A stretch of 64,000 nt of DNA, from the NCBI GenBank assembly GCA_037127315.1, contig JBBBDQ010000330.1:7146001-7210000 (forward strand), written 5' to 3'. The notes under the pieces are model-generated. The model was not told the origin of the DNA and searched no databases. It saw only the letters and a list, made by a program, of their open reading frames with translations. Numbering within the stretch: the stretch's first letter is position 1; the number at the start of each line of letters is the position of its first letter. A program made the translations under genes and the position numbers. Source of the DNA: Ascarosepion bandense (Eukaryota > Mollusca > Cephalopoda > Sepiida > Sepiidae). Shown here one piece after another: positions 1-10,439 of this stretch.

Positions 1-168
1 TCTCTATACATTTTAATATCTGCACTTATTTGAAGACTTTGATCAGAAAGAAAATATTAAATACATTGCTGAAGTATTGAGACAAAATATGTTATCACTT
101 GACCTTTATTGTATTGTTACCATCGACAATTGGATTGTATCATAAATATAAAATAATCCCTTTCCAAT

Positions 169-432
169 GGTGGAGTAATGGATAGCAGCTCAGGTTTACG
201 AATCAGAGTCAAGTTTAAATTCCAGGTGAATTCATTACATTCACTTACATGTTAATACTCTTTGGAAAGGTGTGAATCCATTATTTCTCCTCCCAGCTAT
301 GGGTAAAATACAGGACAGATTGGGTAGCCTTAATTGGCAACCAGTCTACCAGAGTAAGAACTGACAACCTACTGCAGGAAAATCTTCACACCACATGCGG
401 TTGGAGACCACTTTTGAAGTCAAAATGTCCCA
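169..432 (+). repeat. Diverged SINE-A copy
   Basis: The tRNA-like head (ggtggagtaatggatag) is followed by the SINE-A body in the usual order: attccaggtgaattcatt, a cacttacatg segment, ggaaaggtgtgaatcc, ctatgggtaaaatacagg, ggcaaccagtctacc and a degraded 3' part. It is more diverged than other copies in the window and lacks the terminal hairpin. No target duplication was found. Confidence 0.75.
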
Positions 433-1170
433 TAAAATCTCTTCTCAGAAAGAAGCTGGCTCAACACACTAACTTTTTATTCTTAACCACTTCTCCTGAT
501 TCTAACTACTTAACATAAATTCTTTTAATGATACAAGAGTGAACAGTGAGAGAGAGATTCTACCAGTTTAATTATGACTTCAGGAGATTAGTTCAAGAAT
601 ATAAGAAATTGATATTTACAAGAGAGCCTTGGTAAATACAGGTTCAAAAAAATTATTTCAAAAGAAAGATTCTGCCAAAATATACATTTCTTTGTGTATT
701 TGTTTTATATGATAGAGGTATGTTTATATGACACCAATGCATCCTACAAAAGAGAAAATCTATTAAAAATAGTCAATGAGGAAAACTTTTCAGAATAATA
801 ACTGAACTTTTATTTCACAGGAAACAAAATGAGAATTGATTCTGGGTAAATAGTTATTTCTTTTTGATGTTTGAAATGAATTTAATGCATGTGAAGCATT
901 TTAAAAAGATAAAGAGTTTTTAAAGAATAATACACAACAGAGAAAAACTTAAGATTGGTATTAATTTTGCTTTTTCACAAGAGAGAAAAATGATTGTTTC
1001 TAAAGAAAAAAAAAATAGCCAACTCTTCTTCAAAGAACACATTCCTGTGATTATCAATTAAGTGAAGAAAAGAGAAAATGGGAGAAGTGTGGGAATAGAG
1101 AGATGGAGGAAAGAGATGGTAAATATGGTGAAGGAGTAGTAAAAGGAAGAGAAGTATGATAGAAGAGGCA
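433..1170. other. No gene seen; AT-rich, becoming purine-rich
   Basis: No coding signal or repeat was recognised. From about 1060 the plus strand becomes purine-rich and leads into the minisatellite, which may have grown from this GA-rich stretch. Confidence 0.6.
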
Positions 1171-2031
1171 GATGAGAAAAGAGAGAGGTTATCTGGAAGA
1201 AAAGAGGCAGACGAGAAAAGAGGCAGATGAGAAAAGAGGCAGAGGTTATCTGGAGGAAAAGAGGCAGACGAGAAAAGAGGCAGAGGTTATCTGGAGGAAA
1301 AGAGGCAGACGAGAAAAGAGGCAGAGGTTATCTGGAGGAAAAGAGGCAGACGAGAAAAGAGACAGAGGTTATCTGGAGGAAAAGAGGCAGACGAGAAAAG
1401 AGACAGAGGTTATCTGGAGGAAAAGAGGCAGACGAGAAAAGAGGCAGAGGTTATCTGGAGGAAAAGAGGCAGACGAGAAAAGAGGCAGAGGTTATCTGGA
1501 GGAAAAGAGGCAGACGAGAAAAGAGGCAGAGGTTATCTGGAGGAAAAGAGGCAGACGAGAAAAGAGGCAGAGGTTATCTGGAGGAAAAGAGGCAGACGAG
1601 AAAAGAGGCAGAGGTTATCTGGAGGAAAAGAGGCAGACGAGAAAAGAGGCAGATGAGAAAAGAGGCAGATGAGAAAAGAGGCAGATGAGAAAAGAGGCAG
1701 ATGAGAAAAGAGGCAGATGAGAAAAGAGGCAGAGGTTATCTGGAGGAAAAGAGGCAGACGAGAAAAGAGGCAGAGGTTATCTGGAGGAAAAGAGGCAGAC
1801 GAGAAAAGAGACAGAGGTTATCTGGAGGAAAAGAGGCAGACGAGAAAAGAGACAGAGGTTATCTGGAGGAAAAGAGGCAGACGAGAAAAGAGACAGAGGT
1901 TATCTGGAGAAAAAGAGGCAGATGAGAAAAGAGACAGGTTATCTGGAGAAAAAGAGGCAGATGAGAAAAGCGACAGAGGTTACCTGGAGGAAAAGAGGCA
2001 GATGAGAAAAGAGACAGAGGTTATCTGGTTA
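1171..2031 (+). repeat. 41-bp minisatellite, purine-rich
   Basis: About 18 tandem units of 41 bp. Each is a 25-bp part (gaggcagaggttatctgg plus aggaaaa) and a 16-bp part (gaggcagacgagaaaa). Unit starts fall exactly 41 bp apart at 1242, 1283, 1324 and on to 1611, then at 1732, 1773, 1814 and 1855. Between 1640 and 1725 only the 16-bp part is iterated. Because 41 is not a multiple of three, several frames stay open and encode Lys/Arg/Glu-rich repeats of up to 166 residues. No initiation context or conserved domain supports a protein. Units after about 1900 are degraded. Confidence 0.93.
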
Positions 2032-2255
2032 TTCCAGTTGAATTCATTGCATTCACTTATGCACAAATACCCTTGGGAAAGGTATTAACCCCTCTAATCC
2101 TTCCAGTTATGGGTTAAATAATGGGACAGATTGGGTTCTATAGCCTTGGCTGGTAACCAGTCTACCGCAAGATAATCTTCTGCCCAGTCAGTCATGTCTC
2201 TTTCGAGACACGATTGCCCAAGCGTGTATCACGTATGGTATTTAACTGACTGACT
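2032..2255 (+). repeat. SINE-A copy lacking its tRNA-like head
   Basis: The SINE-A body starts abruptly at attccagttgaattcatt, directly against the last minisatellite unit, and runs to the normal end, cttaactgactgac style. The hairpin near the 3' end (catgtctc/gagaca) is nearly intact. The minisatellite has replaced the SINE head, or its expansion consumed it. Confidence 0.88.
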
Positions 2256-2735
2256 TATCTAATAGCACCATGATTCTTATTTTCAGTTTTATTTTTGATA
2301 AAAAAATAGTTAACAACTTATTTTTTTAGAATAATTAAAAATTCGCTTGTAATTAGTAACTCTTAAGAAAATGTGGTAACTTTAAAAATTTGTCTAGGAA
2401 TGCAAATGTCATGGTATGCAAATATCTGTTACACAACAGTCCGTTCACCTCTAGTGTTTATTTTCATTATAACTTTTCCATTGCACATGTTCTGACCATC
2501 TCCCTTTAGATCTTTTGGTCTCTTCTTTGTCATTAAAAAATTGTCCAGTATTCACTGCCATTTAGAAGGTATATGTGACATAATTCAGCATTCTTTTTTC
2601 TTTGTAATAAAATTTTCAGTTGCTAGTTACATGTTCTTGGTTATGTATAATGTTTTGTTTTGTTTTGTTTTTTTTTTCAGTTCAATGTATCATAGCATTG
2701 AATTCATTATTAATTAGTTCAGCATTTTGAGTTAT
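2256..2735 (-). mobile_element. AT-rich spacer with faint LINE-R remnant
   Basis: Around 2455-2620 the sequence resembles the reverse complement of the LINE-R 3' coding end: a phrase like ttgtccagtattcactgcc is shared with the copies near 10850 and 63715. The rest is unassigned AT-rich sequence with T runs. The remnant is too decayed for translation. Confidence 0.35.
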
Positions 2736-3036
2736 GTGCATAATGGTGTAATGGATATTGACTTGGAATGAGAAATCGGAGAGCTGAGTTCCAGTTGAAT
2801 TCATTATATTCACTTTTGTGCAAATACCCTTGGGAAAGGTATTAATTCATCTCTTCACCCTCCAGCTATGGGTTGAATAACAGAACAGATTAGATTCTAC
2901 AGCCTTGGTTGGCAACCAATCTACCACAGAAAGGAATGGCAACCTACTGAAGAAAAATCTTCTGTCTAGTTGGTCATGTTTCAAAAGAGACATGATTGCC
3001 CAACTGTGTATCATGTATGGCACTTAACTGACTAAT
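2736..3036 (+). repeat. SINE-A copy
   Basis: Near full-length, from the tRNA-like head (gtgcataatggtgtaatgg) to the 3' end (cacttaactgac). The terminal hairpin has its arms mostly kept (catgtttc, gagacatg). A second, headless copy follows within 20 bp. Confidence 0.88.
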
Positions 3037-3049
3037 CTGGATAGAATGA

Positions 3050-3203
3050 TTGAATAGCAGGACAGATTGGGTTATATAGCCTTGGTTGGCAATGCATAAG
3101 GAAATGGCAACCTACTGCAAGGAAAATCTACTTAGTTGGTCATGTCTCAAAAGAGACATGATCACCCAAGCATGTACCATATATGGCACTTAACTGACTG
3201 ATA
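3050..3203 (+). repeat. 3' half of a SINE-A copy
   Basis: Begins within the SINE-A middle (gaatagcaggacagattggg) and runs to acttaactgactgat. It carries a perfect catgtctc/gagacatg hairpin. It lies in tandem with the preceding copy, so it is either a second insertion or a partial duplication. Confidence 0.82.
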
Positions 3204-5699
3204 AAGCATTTATCAGGGAGTCATTTGCATAGAATTTCTGCCATATGTAAGAATTGTTAATTTGGTAAAGTATTGTGAAAGCTTGTAAGATCTTAAATAA
3301 TACACCTACAGAATAAGGCATGTAAAAATATATATAATTTTATTATGTGAAAAGTGTATGTATATAATTATAAATATAAATATCAATATACATACAATTT
3401 GTTATATATATTATATCATTTATATATTATATATGAGTGGTACTTATTTGAAAGTGCCCAATATCAGTGACAGAGCTGACATATTCATATAGATAGGTGT
3501 GTGTAACTCTGGGTTTCATTCTCTTGCGATCGTCAGACAAACTGATTAATTTTTTTTTTAAATTATTATATGTAGGGCTGTATATATTCACGTATTTTTG
3601 TGAAAGTGGGAGGAAAATTTGTTGTCCTGACAGATGCAGATGTATATATACATTTGTACACCAATTGACGTGCACAAAGACACACACACGTCTGCCAACC
3701 AGGGCTCACACAAACATGTGTATCATGCAGGGCTCAGCATATATATGTATATGTGTGCCATTGTGCACATACATATGCATTCGGTTGGTGTATTTAAATA
3801 ATGTAGTGATATAGTTTTATTATACGTTATATTCAGCCTTTGAGATTTGAAAAGAAAATCACTCAACCAGCAGTCGAGAGCGAGGAAAAATTTACTCACC
3901 TCAAACTCATTTTACTCGACTGACTCTAGTTTCTTAATAGTCGCCTTATGTAAACATAGTGTGAATTGATGACAGAAAACAAAATATAAAATTTTAATTA
4001 AAATTTCAAATATTTTAGAAAGGATTTTGAAAATTTTTAAAAAATAACAAAATTTGATCTTTCCTCTTAATAACAGTATAAACATTTTGATGATAAAACT
4101 GTTTTATTAAGTTTGAGCCCTTTAACATGATATGCTGTTTTGTTTTGTTTTTTTTGGCAATTGAGTGGAGGTACCTAAATTTGTAGTTTCTTTCTTTTGT
4201 TTGACTACAACCTCAGACTCATAGATGATAAAAAAAATAACAAATCTGATTTTTTCATAAAAAAATTACTTGTATAATTTGTTTTTCAGTGTGTGGTTGA
4301 AAGAAGTATGCTTTTTTTTTTTTCTTTCTTTCAAATGTTCGTTTTTGCTTTTCATAAGCGGGGAGGAAATATAGGATAATATTTTTCCAAATTAGTTTCT
4401 AAAAATCTGTCAGCGTCTTTAATCTGGTTGACAGAGACATTTTGGATCCACTCTGGAAGCATTAATTAAACAAATATTTACACTGACCAGAACGATAAAA
4501 GCCAAGAGTTCAATAATGTCATTGTAGGTCATTCTAAGTAACTTGTGAATCTTCAATGGCATACTTTTGGGTTGTAAAAGGAATCAGACTTCCTTTTATT
4601 TTTAATCGACCACAGGAGAGTAAAGCAATAAAGTTTAATTGCCCAATTAATTTTTTAATCAACTGAGTTGATTGGGCGAGTGAAATCTCAAAGGCTAGTT
4701 ATATTAATAAGTAAAAATTCTCAACATCAGTGAGAGAGCACATATATCTAAAGTTAAAACTGGACAATGAGGTTAACACAGAATCACGATGTTTAATGTA
4801 TGTTTAATGAATGCAGTTTCCATCTCCATAATTTTACAGAAGTCAACTACAGTAAATGAGTACGCTATTTATTAAATTAAATATTAATAAATATAAAACA
4901 CTTTCATAAAAAATTATAGAAGATTTCACTGATAGAGTTTTTCTACCTCATACTATCTCTGACAGTGAAAATAGAAATATATTTAAATATGCATTTAGTA
5001 GCATTTCAAGACTTCTACAGATGTTCTTCGTGTCACTATGTAATGGTATTGAGCAATAGTGTTCCTTAATCATGAATACTATGTCTGAGTTAATGTTAAA
5101 GCAATGATTAAATAATTTAAGATATTTTGAAGCCCTGTGAGCACAAAAAAAAACTTGTTTATTAAATACAAGTGATCGCATAATTAAATTTTTTCTTCCA
5201 ATACTTACAAAAAAAAAATCTGCCTTTGTAAATTGAGTGGGAAAAGACCAAATGGGGAAACAAAATATGAAATTGGTTGCATAACTGCTGACATAGATGT
5301 AACTGTCATAAACAGATATATGAAATGATCATAGAATGGCAATTTGAAAGTTAATTTTTTTTTTTAAAATCTGAAAGAAAATAATTCTCAGAAATGAATT
5401 GTAACCTAAGAAGCTTGGCAAAAAAGCCATTGAATTTCAGGTAGAAATCAAGAACAGATTTCAGGCTTCATGGAATCAGGAAAAAAACAAAAAACAAACT
5501 ATAATTTAAAAAGCTGAAATGATATCAAAGAAAATAAATGCTCATAACAGAATATAAAGTGTCAATACTAGAACTGATAAAAAATGAGAAATCTGGTTTT
5601 AAATATTAACAGAACTATAATATCAAAGTAATCAACAAAAAACATGGCATTAAAAAAATATAGACTTGAAATATATCAGATCCACAATCAATACAGATA
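3204..5699. other. No gene seen; AT-rich spacer
   Basis: No coding sequence was recognised on either strand. The stretch holds AT-rich simple sequence (about 3330-3430), mixed TA/TG/CA sequence (3640-3790), a T run near 4311-4331, and an imperfect hairpin (4639-4677, arms gcccaattaa/ttgattgggc). The decayed LINE that follows may extend back to about 5400, but this could not be shown. Confidence 0.5.
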
Positions 5700-6345
5700 T
5701 AGAGCAATTGCTTGTATCAAAAGAATCAAAGTTATCCAGTATAGAGACAAGATGCTATGAATAGCCAAAGAATACTATGCAAACCTGTATACTTTAAAAA
5801 TAAAAAATACCAGTCACTCTGGCAGAAAATAGTAGTGATTTTTAGGTAAAAAAAAAAAAAAAAAAGCTTTATGCCTGAAAATGTTAAATATATAAAAGCA
5901 TTAAGCAAAGATGGCATAGTAACAGACCTTTTAAAAAATGGGAGAGAAGAATTTCTGAGAAAATTAGCAAAACTTTATCCAGTGCATTCAGAAAACTCAA
6001 TAACTGCTTTAGGAATAAGAAAACAGAAAAAAAGTGGGGAACTACTATGATACTATCACGTTTGTATCAAACACATTTGATGAAACCTTACCATGCAAAC
6101 GAGCAAGTTTTACAATTGGCTACTCAATAATAGACCTTCTACAGACAATAGAATAACTGATTGAAAGAAAACTAGAATACAACAATCCACATTGTTTAGC
6201 TTTTGTCAACTATGAAAGGCATTTGACACAAGGGAACATAACTAGTTATCAGTGAAAAGTATTAAAAGAAAGATTTAAAATGTTACTGAGAATATATAAG
6301 ATAACAGTATTATATATCCATAAACAACAAACAAACACAGGTATA
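5700..6345 (+). mobile_element. Decayed LINE reverse transcriptase, upstream part
   Basis: Frame-by-frame translation gives fragments of a non-LTR retrotransposon reverse transcriptase: a KDGIVTDLL-like stretch near 5905 (family pattern GKDGI), and near 6195 CLAFVNYERHLT. The latter matches palm motif A (FVDYEKAFD) with the catalytic Asp changed to Asn. Stops and frameshifts are frequent, so it is a pseudogene. The match breaks off near 6345, where a GC-rich insert begins, and resumes after 6738. Confidence 0.65.
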
Positions 6346-6359
6346 TATATAAAAATATA

Positions 6360-6731
6360 AAGTATATTTTTATTAGACGACGATAACCCGTGTGGCACAA
6401 GGACAGAGAATTGAGAGCACGCTTCTAATGGGGGGTGTCATATCTGTTGCTCCTCTGGTCTGGCTCTCTGCCTGACTGTCTCTCTGCCCAGACTCGTCTG
6501 TCGTGAAATCCGTGCCCGAGGTCTTTTTATCTCCAAACCGGTACTTCCGATTTTTGCCTCGCCTACGCACGTCCCACGTAATTCTCAGAGACACCTGTTC
6601 TGTTTGCCTCTTGTGGCCATTTCCGCTACTGCCGGAAATAAGGTCAAACAACCATCCGTTCCTTTCAACGGCCGGAAAACGCCCCCGCTTCCTCACTTCC
6701 TCGGGTGGGCCTAGATTGTTATATTACAACA
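6360..6731 (-). mobile_element. GC-rich insert, probable solo LTR
   Basis: About 370 bp with much higher GC and CpG than its surroundings interrupts the decayed LINE. Read on the minus strand it starts TGTTGTAATATAACAATC at 6731, as LTRs commonly start with TG. It has an A/T-rich TATA-like stretch (gagataaaaag) and an AATAAA signal near its far end (about 6367-6372). The distal boundary runs into TA-rich sequence, and neither a terminal CA nor a 5-bp duplication could be fixed. The LTR identity is therefore inferred from form. Open frames through it are only by-products of its composition. Confidence 0.5.
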
Positions 6732-6737
6732 GTAATA

Positions 6738-6966
6738 CAATGAGTTGACTATACAAAGACAAATCATATAAAGACTGAAAAAGGACTTGAAAGCATCTTC
6801 CTGTAAATGTATTGGATTCACTGATGACATTATAGTAATGATAGAATCATCAGACTAATTAAAAGAAATGCTACATTACTCAAATGAAGAAAATCTCAGT
6901 ATAGGTTCAAAAAGAAATACAAATCAAACAAAGGAATTCAACTGTAACATTAAGAAAAAGGCCATA
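6738..6966 (+). mobile_element. Decayed LINE reverse transcriptase, downstream part
   Basis: This continues the element broken at about 6345. Near 6811-6860 translation gives GFTDDIIVMIESSD, matching palm motif C (FADDIVLISSS) with both Asp kept, then a KEMLHYSNEENLSIG-like segment as in the family. Stops are present. The LINE ends near the left terminus of the next DNA element. Confidence 0.65.
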
Positions 6967-6969
6967 ATA

Positions 6970-7495
6970 CAGGGTGCCCCCACAAAAAACAGTTAGTTCT
7001 AATTTTACTATCTGATGAAAAAAAAAAATTAACATATAAAAAATTAACTTTTTTAATTTGAACACTGCATCTAACATTTGTGTTTTTGTTCTGTTTTATG
7101 ATACTAAATTTCTATGATTTTGTTTCAAATAATTTTAACAAAACTTTGTGGTGCATTGGATATTGGCTTGGAACAAGAAATCGGGGAGCCAAGTTTGAAT
7201 TCCAGTTGAATTCATTGCATTCACTTACACGCAAATACCCTTGGGAAAGGTATTAATCCATCTCTTCCTTCCAGTTATGGGTTAAATAACAGGACAGATT
7301 GGGTTCTATAACCTTGGTTGGTAACCAGTCTACTGCAGAAAGCAATGGCAACCTACTGCGGGATAATCTTCTGCCCAGTCAGTCATGTCTCTTTCAAAAC
7401 ATGATCGCCCAAGTGTGTATCATGTATGGCACTTAACTGACTGACCAATAATCAAATAAACTGTACCAAATGTCTGTTTTTTGTGGGGTACCCTG
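6970..7495. mobile_element. Short DNA transposon (mariner-type MITE) carrying a SINE
   Basis: Inverted termini of 22-23 bp face each other: CAGGGTGCCCCCACAAAA at 6970 and the reverse complement CAGGGTACCCCACAAAAA ending at 7495. Both are flanked by TA (6968-6969 and 7496-7497), as in Tc1/mariner insertion. No transposase is visible. Removing the SINE-A copy (7147-7446) leaves an element of about 225 bp. Confidence 0.75.
7147..7446 (+). repeat. SINE-A copy, full length
   Basis: Runs from gtggtgcattggatattgg to cacttaactgactgac with all body segments. The 3' hairpin is damaged on one arm (aaaacatg instead of gagacatg). It sits inside the DNA transposon 6970-7495 and is therefore the later insertion. 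Confidence 0.92.
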
Positions 7496-7574
7496 TAGAA
7501 AAGGAAGAATTGAGGATGATGAAAAATTTTCAGTGTACTAAGCAGTTTCAAAGAAATTTCCATTCCATTAGTTG

Positions 7575-7710
7575 GTTTTCTAAGCACTCCTTAGATGTGG
7601 CACAAGGCCAAAAGTATGGGGTACCCAGGGAGGATCAAACTCACTACTCAATTGTAACAGGTTCTAGCAAAAAAAGCTTGCTAACTATTACATCACGTCA
7701 AGGTGCTCAA
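7575..7710 (-). repeat. SINE-B copy
   Basis: On the minus strand it reads as a tRNA-like head with pol III box A (cgtgatgtaatagttagc) and box B (gagtttgatcctccc), then a short body ending near a ctaagtgg/ttagaaaa-like motif. This matches copies at 20362, 32318, 32437 and 58013. It is about 135 bp with no long tail. Confidence 0.75.
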
Positions 7711-8345
7711 TTTCTATTCCATTAGGTTTTTGCTGTAAATCAGGCTGAGAACTTTTCAGCACCATTTTCTATAATGATTGGATGGAAAGCATTTAATAAA
7801 AATCATTAGGATAGAATTAAAATAATCAATGGACTACTAAAATTTATGAAATAATAATATTAAAAAAAATTAATATTTGTTTTCTGACAAGGAGTTGATC
7901 CCAAGGTTGCTGGATTAAAGACATTCAACCTGTTAAAGCAATAATCAAAATTCATTTAATCACTTTTACATCTCATGTAAAATCAATGAAGAATTAAAAG
8001 GGAGAAGATTTATTTCATCACATGACATAAAAATTACATACAATATGAATAAATTGCAATAATTTCTTTCGACCAGTCTACTCATTGTGATGATTCTTTA
8101 TTCTTTGTTTCAGAATCAAATTAAAAATGACATATCCATGAAGAAAGTATGTTACTTGAGATATTGGAAAAATGCAAAAATTGATTGGTAAAAGCAAAAA
8201 TACATTATCCATCACATGTATTGATTAAATATGAAAATCTATTTAAAAGCTTAAAGTAGAATTTGTCATGGTAGAATATGTTTTCTTGTTTTTTTTTTTT
8301 TTTTGGTAAACATTGAGACAGATATGCCAAAATGTTTCTCATCAA
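7711..8345. other. No gene seen; AT-rich spacer
   Basis: No coding or repeat family was recognised. A T run lies at about 8290-8305. Confidence 0.6.
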
Positions 8346-8653
8346 GTCAGTCAGTTAAGTGCCATACGTGATACACGCTTGGGCGATCATGTCTCGAAAG
8401 AGACATGACTGACTGGGCAAAAGATAATCCTGCAGTAGTTTGCCATTGCTCTCTGCGGTAGCTGGTTGCCAGCCAAGGCTATAGAACCCAATCTGTCCTG
8501 CTATTAAACCCATAACTGGAGGGAAGAGATGGATTAATAGCTTTCCCAAAAGTATTTGTGCGTAAGTGAATGCAAAAAATTCCACTAAGAATTTGAACTC
8601 GGCTTCCCCAATTTCTCGTTCCAAGCTGATATCCACTGTACCACAATGCACAT
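8346..8653 (-). repeat. SINE-A copy, full length
   Basis: Reverse complement of the SINE-A consensus, from tcagtcagttaagtgccata to ccactgtaccacaatgcaca. The hairpin is perfect (catgtctcgaaagagacatg). Small open frames across it are translations of the SINE and carry no meaning. Confidence 0.93.
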
Positions 8654-9224
8654 CCTATCAAGTAGGAAATGCTAAGAAAAATAAAAAAAATCTTGGCCTA
8701 ACCAAGTAGTTAATAAAAAAAATAAATAAATAAATAAAAATTCTGATATTTAGTCAAGCTTTGAAAAAATTTTATCAAACAATTTTTCACTATTTCTTCA
8801 TTCCCAACGACCCAGTCACATACCAAGCAAATATAACAGCGGAAACCCAGAAAGACCAAAACTCAAAAAGTAATAAGCAAACATCAACAAAGCAGAGAAC
8901 ATTCCAGTACTCCTTTTAAGTGAGTTATCTCAAATAATATGAAGGAGATAATATAGTGTTGTAACATAAAAAGGTTACTGAATGAGAAATAACCAAAAGT
9001 TAAAAAAATGAAATAGTAATCTTTATAATATAAACAAAATACAATACTTACCAGCTGTGTGAAATAGATAACCACTGCTGGTGGTGAACTGCTAGACAGT
9101 AATATCCCTCACCTCACAAATGTATTTATGAGGACTGGAATATCCCCATTAATATTGATAAGTACATATATAATATACAGAATAAATTTTTCTTTTATAT
9201 GACATATCTATACAAATAAAATAC
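8654..9224. other. No gene seen; AT-rich spacer
   Basis: Only (AAAT)n-like sequence near 8705-8740 and a somewhat CA-rich stretch (8800-8890) stand out. Nothing could be assigned. Confidence 0.55.
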
Positions 9225-9347
9225 AGTATTTAAACTATTTACATTATTTACATTATTTGGACTATTGTCCTCATCTTTATTGCCATTTTGGCTGCTGTAT
9301 ATTTTGGCCTTCTTTCAGTGATATGCATTGAAATTTTGAACTAAAAC
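9225..9347 (+). repeat. Left arm fragment of foldback F
   Basis: Shares the arm phrases acattatttggactattgtc, ctcatctttattgcc and ggccttcttt in the same order as the left arm of the foldback at 29663. The tRNA-like core and second arm are absent. Confidence 0.65.
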
Positions 9348-9371
9348 CTTTTAGTCCATGAAAGTACACTA

Positions 9372-9751
9372 CTGGGCATAATTATTAGGCCACCCCAGTG
9401 TTTAAAAAAAAAATGTATTTCATTTTCATACCCCTTTTTTTTGTATTCATTGCCAAGTAGATAAATCTAAATGAAAATAGAATGGTTCTTTTGTTAATAT
9501 TGCACAATAACATGTGCATCAAATAAACTGTTCTGGTGTCCAGTTTTTGTGCTCTCTTCCCCATGCTAGTCTCTTATTGGCTGGCCAAAGCAAAGGCTTC
9601 CTGGCTGCCTTGTAAAATTTTGCCAAGTAATAATAACAAAAGAACCATTCAATTTTCATTCAGAATTATCCACTTGCCAATAAATACTAAAAATAGCATA
9701 AAATACATCATTTCTTTGAAAAAACTGGGGTGGCCTAATAATTATGGTTGG
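9372..9751. mobile_element. 380-bp MITE with long inverted arms, Tc1/mariner type
   Basis: The left end (CTGGGCATAATTATTAGGCC) and the reverse complement of the right end (CCAACCATAATTATTAGGCC) agree, and both continue into ACCCCAG. Longer arms follow (left near 9450-9505 with aatggttcttttgttaat; right its reverse complement near 9625-9675). The termini are flanked by TA at 9370-9371 and 9752-9753. Arms of roughly 110-140 bp would fold back on themselves. There is no transposase. Confidence 0.85.
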
Positions 9752-9817
9752 TAGTATGGATCGTTCTAATTCCACATGCTCAGTTTCAGTTAATTCCCTT
9801 CAGTAACTTAACTCACC

Positions 9818-9916
9818 AAATTATTGTTCCCTCAGGTATTGAACTCACAACTCTTTGGGTCAAGTTATTTTTTTTAATTAATCAATCAATGCTTTTATCC
9901 ACTGTGCCATGTGTCC
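9818..9916 (-). repeat. tRNA-like fragment (foldback-F core type)
   Basis: On the minus strand, ggacacatggcacagtggat (box A-like) is followed about 55 bp later by gagttcaatacctgagg (box B-like). The same order and similar wording occur in the centre of the foldback at 29840-29920, so it may be a free copy of that tRNA-derived core. Confidence 0.5.
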
Positions 9917-9935
9917 TATCAAAAACTGGCAATGT

Positions 9936-10439
9936 TACATTTCACTAAATAATTTGATTTCTTCAACCCTCTTGCTTTCTCTGATTAAATCTCTGATGTT
10001 TCATAAGTTATTTTGGTTTATACAAATTTTAACTGAAGCAGTTTGTTGTGGGTAGATGAATCAAGGTGCAAAAATTCTAAATGCAGTATTTCAGTACTTT
10101 AATACAAGTCGTCAGTGACTTATGATTGCATAACTTTACGACTAAGACTTCAAATTGGTTATGTCTATGTTGTGGATCTTTGTCACAAATTTACTGTGGA
10201 GTTGTAGTAAAACTTTGTCGCAAAGTGTAGCGAGTAAGAATTTCTATTATGTAGGAAGAAAGCGTTGATACTAACACGTGGATCTCCAGGTAGCAAATGT
10301 AACCGTCAAATGAATTGTGCTACTGGGATCATGTGACCATAAATATTTAGTATATGAAGCCCTCAGATAGAAGTTTGAACATTTTCCATGTTGTGCATCA
10401 TTCCGGTATTATGCGTCATTGAAGAGATCGTTTTCTGAG
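9936..10439. other. No gene seen; unassigned sequence
   Basis: Base composition is more balanced (about 10110-10430) than in neighbouring spacers, and no long open frame is present. It may be an unclassified repeat. Confidence 0.45.

Noticed and set aside
1172..2088. Lys/Arg/Glu-rich plus-strand frames of 74-166 codons
   Set aside because: The 41-bp repeat read in rotating frames. Overlapping frames are equally open and the last one runs into a SINE.
6373..6748. Open frames on both strands of the GC-rich insert
   Set aside because: Both strands open over the same GC-rich stretch. No domain, and the segment looks like an LTR.
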